From positions 1 to 43,724 of the forward strand of contig JANXVU010000181.1 of the NCBI GenBank assembly GCA_025351485.1: DNA of 43,724 bases. The letters are read 5' to 3'. A program made the translations under genes and the position numbers. Shown one piece after another: positions 39,504-43,724 of this stretch. Positions within the stretch are counted from its first letter, which is position 1. Each line of letters opens with the position of its first letter. Under the pieces are notes generated by a model that was not told where the DNA came from, made no database searches, and worked only from the letters and a program-made list of their open reading frames with translations. Source of the DNA: Candidatus Eiseniibacteriota bacterium (lineage in GTDB: Bacteria > Eisenbacteria > RBG-16-71-46 > JACRLI01).

Positions 39504-40661
39504 ATGGAGCAATACGTCGTCCTGGGCCCGCCCGTTCTGTTCTCCGCGCTGGGCGGCCTCGCGCTGGTGGCGATGATCCTGTGGGATGCATTCGGGACCG
39601 TGCTGGTTCCGCGCCGGATCGGAGGGCGCAATCGCCTGACTCGCGTATTCTACCGGGTCAGCTGGCGGATCTGGAGAAACATCGCCCGAAGGATCGGAAG
39701 ACCCTCACGCCGGGAATCCTTCCTGGGATATTTCGCCCCCTTGTCGCTGCTCCTGCTGCTGGCTTTCTGGGCCCTCGGGCTCATCCTCGGCTTCGCCCTG
39801 CTGCAATGGGCGGCCAGCCTGGCCCGCGAGTCCCATCCGCGGGATTTCGCGACGCTTCTTTATCTCAGTGGAGAGACGTTCTTCACCCTCGGTTTCGGGG
39901 ATGTGACCCCGGGGACCGGCGCCGGAAGACTCTTCAGCGTGATCGAAGCCGGCATGGGGTTCGCGTTCCTTGGAACCGTGATCGGGTACCTGCCCACCAT
40001 GTATTCTTTCTTCTCGCAGCGCGAGATCGAAATTTCGCTGCTGGACGGGCGCGCCGGATCGCCCCCGACCTCGGCGGAATGGCTCCGCCGGGCCGCGACT
40101 TCCGGCTCCGGCGAGCACGTGGGAGCGCTGCTGCGAGAGTGGGAGCGATGGTCCGCGCAACTGCTCGAGACCCACATCTCGTACCCGCTGCTGGCCTATT
40201 ACCGCTCCCAGCACAGCAATCAATCCTGGCTCGCTTCCCTGACCGTGATGCTCGACACCTGCGCCCTCATCCTGGCCGGCCTCGAAGGCCTGCGGGCCGA
40301 ACAGGCGCAGCTCACCTTTGCCATGGCCCGGCACGCGATGGTGGACATCACCCAGTCGTTCGTCCCACGTTACCCCGGTCCATCCCCCGGGAGGCTGCCG
40401 CACGAGGAGTTCGAGCGCCTGATGGAGCACCTGGAACACAGCCACCTGCGGACTTCCGACCCGGCGCAGTTCGAGCGCCGCCTCGCCGAATTGCGGCTGC
40501 AGTACGAACCTTACGCCCACGCCCTCGCATCGAGCCTGCTGATGGAACTTCCGCCCTTCCTCCACCGGACCCCACGGAGGGACAACTGGCGCGGCGCTCC
40601 GTGGGACAAGCTGTTGGGGACCGCGACTCCAACCACGATCTGGAACGACGACCACTTCTAG
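39504..40661 (+). CDS. Two-TM potassium-channel-like protein
   Basis: A 385-residue membrane protein. An N-terminal helix (about 10-28) is followed by a basic segment, TM1 (about 78-103), a pore loop with the selectivity-filter sequence 'TLGFGD' (128-133; K+ channels usually have TVGYGD) and TM2 (about 145-165). The C-terminal 220 residues are soluble and helical without a recognisable RCK/TrkA nucleotide-binding domain. GFGD filters are known in K+ channels, so K+ selectivity remains likely. GGAG lies nine bases before ATG 39504; a TTG at 39498 is also in frame. A TATGAT -10-like element is at 39439-39444. Confidence 0.87.
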   Translation: MEQYVVLGPPVLFSALGGLALVAMILWDAFGTVLVPRRIGGRNRLTRVFYRVSWRIWRNIARRIGRPSRRESFLGYFAPLSLLLLLAFWALGLILGFALLQWAASLARESHPRDFATLLYLSGETFFTLGFGDVTPGTGAGRLFSVIEAGMGFAFLGTVIGYLPTMYSFFSQREIEISLLDGRAGSPPTSAEWLRRAATSGSGEHVGALLREWERWSAQLLETHISYPLLAYYRSQHSNQSWLASLTVMLDTCALILAGLEGLRAEQAQLTFAMARHAMVDITQSFVPRYPGPSPGRLPHEEFERLMEHLEHSHLRTSDPAQFERRLAELRLQYEPYAHALASSLLMELPPFLHRTPRRDNWRGAPWDKLLGTATPTTIWNDDHF

Positions 40662-40685
40662 TTCCGGGCCCGCCGCGCAGGGCAA

Positions 40686-40725
40686 CAGGAAGCCCCGGAG
40701 GGCCATCGCCCCCCGGGGCTTCCTG
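40686..40725. terminator. Bidirectional terminator hairpin
   Basis: A 13-bp stem (CAGGAAGCCCCGG 40686-40698; complement 40713-40725), with a GGGC/GCCC inner pairing in the loop. It sits between the channel gene and the convergent secreted-protein gene. Confidence 0.7.
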
Positions 40726-40744
40726 ATTGCAGCGCGCCGCTGGA

Positions 40745-41398
40745 CTACCGGTAGGTGTTCCGGACTCGCCCCCAGGTGCTCGGGCGGGCCGGCGTGGCCG
40801 CAGAGCAGAACGTGGCACCGGACAGACGGATCGAGTAGTTCGCCGGCCCCTGCAGCACTCCCGGACCCCAACTGGTGATCGCGCTCGCGGCTCCGGCACC
40901 GTCGGGAGCGCGTTCGCTGGTCTGGCCCGCGACCCAAATCGCCCCGCCCGCGGAATTGGCCTGCGCCCCGTTCGGCGCCACCGCGATGTAGTAGAGCCCG
41001 GTGCCCGGAACCAGCGCATTGCTGATCTGCTTGCACCCGGCCGAACAAATCTGCGCCAGGGCTACTCCCTTTCCAGAGGCGTCGAACAGATACAGATCGG
41101 GCTGCATGATGAACAGGCAGTTGAGGCAGGCTCCGAACGCGTTGCGGTCCGTGATCAGGATGCAGTACATGTCCACGTCTTCGTTCGGAAAGGTGGCGCC
41201 GTTGATGGTGGTGAGTGCGCCGATTCCCGCCGTGGTCTGGGCGACCCCGGGCAGCGGCCCGGCATCGCCGACCTCGTTCCAGACCTGCGCCCGAACCGGG
41301 GAGGCCGCGAACAGGGCCACCGCGACTGCGAAAAGGAGTGGCGCGGCCCAGGCTTCAATTCCGACAAACCTCTGCTTCGGCGTGAACTGAGAATTCAT
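40745..41398 (-). CDS. Secreted PPC-like protein with C-terminal TWG..YR tag
   Basis: A 217-residue exported protein with an N-terminal signal ('APLLFAVAVALFAASPVRAQ', about 19-38) after a basic start. The body has 'EDVDMYCILITDRNAF' and 'QPDLYLFDASGKGVALAQI', the style of bacterial pre-peptidase C-terminal (PPC) beta-sandwich domains, with several Cys ('CLNCLF', 'CSAGCKQ'). It ends 'STWGRVRNTYR' (207-217), which matches '[11 protein letters not shown]' at the end of the LamG-like protein (9526-10341). AGAGGA precedes ATG 41398; the open frame extends to 41446 but loses the ribosome-binding site. A TATAAT element lies about 95 bases upstream. Function unknown. Confidence 0.78.
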   Translation of the reverse strand: MNSQFTPKQRFVGIEAWAAPLLFAVAVALFAASPVRAQVWNEVGDAGPLPGVAQTTAGIGALTTINGATFPNEDVDMYCILITDRNAFGACLNCLFIMQPDLYLFDASGKGVALAQICSAGCKQISNALVPGTGLYYIAVAPNGAQANSAGGAIWVAGQTSERAPDGAGAASAITSWGPGVLQGPANYSIRLSGATFCSAATPARPSTWGRVRNTYR

Positions 41399-41797
41399 GG
41401 GTTCCTCTTTCTGCCTGCGAGGCATGTCCGCAGGCTTGGAGTTCAAGGGTCTCGGCGTGGGGGTGCGGGCTCAAGCATCACCTAGATACGCATTATACGC
41501 CATTCTTGCCCCGTTGCACAGGACGAGGCCGCACGGGCAGCCGGCCGCGAACAGCTGAATTGCCCGTCCCCGAGCACGTTGAAACGCATCGGGTTGCGAA
41601 GCAATCCGCAAGTAACTTGGAAGGCCGGCCCGACTCCATCTTCCACGCCGTCCGATGGTGCATGAATTCCCCCCCTCCGGGTACTCTTCCCTAAAGCCGT
41701 GCTCCGAAAATGCCGAATGTACCGGGAGATGTTGTTTGGCACCCGACTTCGACTTATCGCCGGACTGCCCCGGCTCCGCTCACGACAGGAGTGACCC
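41399..41797. other. 399-bp divergent intergenic region
   Basis: It separates the PPC-like gene (minus) from the final repeat-protein gene (plus). It holds the minus-strand -10 at 41492-41497. No coding sequence or clear plus-strand promoter is seen. Confidence 0.5.
41492..41497 (-). promoter_or_regulatory. Consensus -10 element of the PPC-like gene
   Basis: A perfect TATAAT on the minus strand in otherwise GC-rich DNA, about 94 bases before ATG 41398. The -35 at 17-18 bases upstream is poor (GTGCAA or TGTGCA). Confidence 0.45.
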
Positions 41798-43724
41798 ATG
41801 TTGTTCAGCTTCCTCCGGCGCGCCCCGATTCTCGTGGTCCTGGCCACGGCCGCGTTCAGTTCGCCCGCGCACGCCTACTGGCCGGCCGACGGCCGCCCCG
41901 TGGGAATCGTCGGGACGCAGCAGCAGAACCCGACTCTCGCCGGCGACGGGGCCGGCGGGGCCATCGTGTTCTGGACCGACAATCGTAGCGTGACCACGTT
42001 GCTATCCTTTCATCACGTGAAGTCGGACGGAAAGTTCTTCGCGGGCGTCCCGGTGAACGGGGTGCAGTACAACAAGCTCAAGACCAGCGGCCTGCGCCTC
42101 ACTGCCGTGAGCGACGGCGCCGGCGGCGCCTACGCCGTTTGGCAGGAGCAGGTGCCGAGTACGTCCCTGAGCGCGGTCTACGCCATCCGGATAAGCGCGA
42201 CCGGCGGCATCGTCGCGGGCTGGCCCGACTCGGCGCTGCAGGTCTCCACCACTACGCACGGTTCGGGGGCCGGACAGCCGGTGGCCTGCTCCGACGGGGC
42301 CGGCGGACTCCTGATTGCATGGCAGCAGGCGGACGCCGACACCTTCGGCTCGAATGACATCTGGGCGATTCGGCTGACGGGCGCCGGACAGCCGGCGACC
42401 GGTTGGGTGACCGGCGGCACGCTCATCTGCGCGGCCAAGAACAACCAGTCCCAGCCGCTCATCGTGTCCGACGGCTCGACCGGCGCGATCATCGGCTGGC
42501 AGGACCTGCGCGCCGCGGTGCCCGCGGGAAGCACCCCGATTCAGTTGTACGCCCAGCACGTGACCGGGGCGGGAGCGGTCGGGTGGACCGTCGATGGCGT
42601 GGGCGTCTACACCGGGGCCAACGATGCGACCGACGTGGCCATGCTCGCGGACGGCGCCTCCGGAGCGATCCTCTCCTACTCCGTGGCCCCGTCCTCTTCC
42701 TATGACCTGTTCGCCCAGAAGCTCAATTCGTCCGGCGCCAAGCAGTGGGGCGTGAACGGCGTGACCGTGTGCTCCTCGATCCTGAACCAGAATTCGAGCC
42801 AGCTTGCCACCGACGGCAGCGGCGGTGCCATCGTCACCTGGCAGGACACCCGGGCCAACGGCACCGGCGGCAGCCAGGACATCTACGTCGCCAGGATCAC
42901 TTCCGGCGGCTCGGCATCCTGGACCGCCAACGGAGTGGCCATCTGCACCGCCGCCGGCCCGCAGGAATATCCGAAGGCGATCGCCGACGGCGCGAGCGGG
43001 GCCATCGTGATCTGGCCGGACTACCGCACCAACAACTTCGATCTGTACGCGCAGCGGGTGAACAGCAGCGGCGCCCCGCAGTGGACCGCCGACGGCGTGG
43101 CGCTGTGCCTCTCGCACAACGTGGACCCGACCCGGCCCATCGTCGCCATCCCCGACGGCAGCGGCGGAGCGCTGGTGGTGTGGGCCGACAACCGGAGCAC
43201 CGCCGGGATCTACATGGCCAAGCTCAACGGATTCGGCGTGACCGGCCCGGCGGCCGTGGCGCTGGGGGACATTTCCGCGCAGGAAGCCCGGGGCCGGGTG
43301 GTGGTTGCCTGGTCGGCGTTCCTGGACGCGGAAGCGCGCTTCCAGGTGGTACGCTCCGAATCGGACCGCGGCGCCTACATCCCGGTGAGCGACGAATTCG
43401 ACGGCGCCTTTGGCCAGGCGGACTTCCGCTGGACCGACTCGGGCGTGCGGCCGTCCGCGGAGTACTACTACAAGATCGCCTACCGCGAGGGCCAGGCCTG
43501 GAGCTATTCCTCGCCGGTCCGGGTCAGGACCTCTGCCGCCCGGATGGCACTGCGCACCGCGGGCCCGAATCCGACTTCGGGCGAGGCCCGGCTCGAATAC
43601 CAGGTGCCCGCGGCGGGTGACGCCGTCCTGCAGATCTTGAATCTCGAGGGACGGCTGGTTCGCACGCTCGTCTCGGGCCACGTCGAGGCCGGCACCTCTT
43701 CGGCCACCTGGGACGGCCGCACCA
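41798..43724 (+). CDS. Secreted repeat protein with C-terminal FlgD-like domain, 3' end outside window
   Basis: The open frame from ATG 41798 (CAGGAG just upstream) runs off the window; 642 residues are visible. A signal peptide ('LVVLATAAFSSPAHA', cleaving near residue 26) is followed by at least seven repeats of about 60-70 residues. Each contains '(S/A/T)DG.(G/S)GA...W.D.R', for example 'SDGSTGAIIGWQDLR', 'TDGSGGAIVTWQDTR', 'ADGASGAIVIWPDYR' and 'PDGSGGALVVWADNR', commonly followed by 'LYAQ.V...GA..W...GV..C'. This looks like a beta-propeller. A fibronectin/Ig-like region (about 485-575) precedes the start of a FlgD-like domain ('GPNPTSGEARLEYQV', 581 onward), cut before its 'GVYF' end. 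Likely surface-attached. Confidence 0.85.
   Translation, partial: MLFSFLRRAPILVVLATAAFSSPAHAYWPADGRPVGIVGTQQQNPTLAGDGAGGAIVFWTDNRSVTTLLSFHHVKSDGKFFAGVPVNGVQYNKLKTSGLRLTAVSDGAGGAYAVWQEQVPSTSLSAVYAIRISATGGIVAGWPDSALQVSTTTHGSGAGQPVACSDGAGGLLIAWQQADADTFGSNDIWAIRLTGAGQPATGWVTGGTLICAAKNNQSQPLIVSDGSTGAIIGWQDLRAAVPAGSTPIQLYAQHVTGAGAVGWTVDGVGVYTGANDATDVAMLADGASGAILSYSVAPSSSYDLFAQKLNSSGAKQWGVNGVTVCSSILNQNSSQLATDGSGGAIVTWQDTRANGTGGSQDIYVARITSGGSASWTANGVAICTAAGPQEYPKAIADGASGAIVIWPDYRTNNFDLYAQRVNSSGAPQWTADGVALCLSHNVDPTRPIVAIPDGSGGALVVWADNRSTAGIYMAKLNGFGVTGPAAVALGDISAQEARGRVVVAWSAFLDAEARFQVVRSESDRGAYIPVSDEFDGAFGQADFRWTDSGVRPSAEYYYKIAYREGQAWSYSSPVRVRTSAARMALRTAGPNPTSGEARLEYQVPAAGDAVLQILNLEGRLVRTLVSGHVEAGTSSATWDGRT

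Noticed and set aside
36851-40726. A 1291-codon plus-strand open frame
   Set aside because: It runs antisense to the LiaI-like and phosphofructokinase genes and overlaps the channel gene in another frame. It is Arg/Pro-rich without domains.
42002-43681. A 559-codon minus-strand open frame at the right edge
   Set aside because: The plus strand here encodes a signal peptide, regular repeats and the start of a FlgD-like domain, so the antisense frame is a shadow.

Overview
The window is GC-rich (roughly two thirds G+C by eye) and densely coded. Several secreted proteins end in a FlgD-like Ig fold ('PNP' start, 'L.I.D..GR.V' core, 'W.G....G....GVYF.R' end). Together with PEP-CTERM proteins, ECF sigma/Ser-Thr kinase pairs and PF07638-type sigma factors, this suggests an uncultured FCB-group-like lineage such as Candidatus Eisenbacteria. 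That placement is inference from protein style; no rRNA or other phylogenetic marker is present. I saw no tRNA, rRNA, CRISPR array, insertion sequence or prophage.

Layout. 1-4146: the 3' end of an RND adaptor gene, the RND permease, a small PII-like protein and a DUF2892 protein, closed by a strong hairpin. 4182-6807: a secreted heptaheme cytochrome c (minus) divergent from an FNR-type regulator (plus). 6964-11797: a secreted NHL-repeat protein, a secreted LamG-like protein, then a translationally coupled BNR-repeat protein and MoaD-like protein. 11808-15806 (minus): an ECF sigma factor coupled to a TPR-bearing Ser/Thr kinase, and a Pro/Gly-rich exported protein. 15882-17815 (minus): nitrilase coupled to a ketopantoate-reductase-like enzyme. 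18036-21024 (plus): an OmpA/peptidoglycan-binding protein and a phospholipase D-like protein. 21148-22836 (minus): two tandem PEP-CTERM paralogues. 23187-28822 (minus): YaeQ, a 1391-residue secreted modular protein, and DeoD with a frameshifted end. 29049-32269 (plus): a DtxR-type regulator with FeoA, FeoB and a Cys-rich Feo accessory protein. 32322-33221: pirin. 33265-37375 (minus): an envelope-stress operon of two LiaI/LiaF-like membrane proteins, a LytS-type kinase, a LytTR regulator and an O-methyltransferase. 37622-39380 (minus): a phosphofructokinase with PPi-type signatures and a Cdd1-family protein. 39504-40661: a two-TM ion channel. 40745-41398 (minus): a secreted protein sharing a C-terminal tag with the LamG-like protein. 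41798-end: a secreted repeat protein cut by the window edge.

Themes. At least eight genes encode exported or surface proteins, with three different C-terminal endings: FlgD-like, PEP-CTERM, and a short TWG-x-VR-x-x-YR ending. The third is shared by two otherwise unrelated secreted proteins and may be an undescribed sorting tag. Many neighbours overlap by 4 bases (ATGA or GTGA), implying translational coupling: adaptor/RND, BNR/MoaD-like, sigma/kinase, nitrilase/reductase, and dtxR/feoA plus feoB/Cys-rich protein. Several promoters fit a sigma70-like consensus, including TTGACA-N17-TAGTTT upstream of both the feo operon and the phosphofructokinase gene. All annotation is by eye, without database searches.
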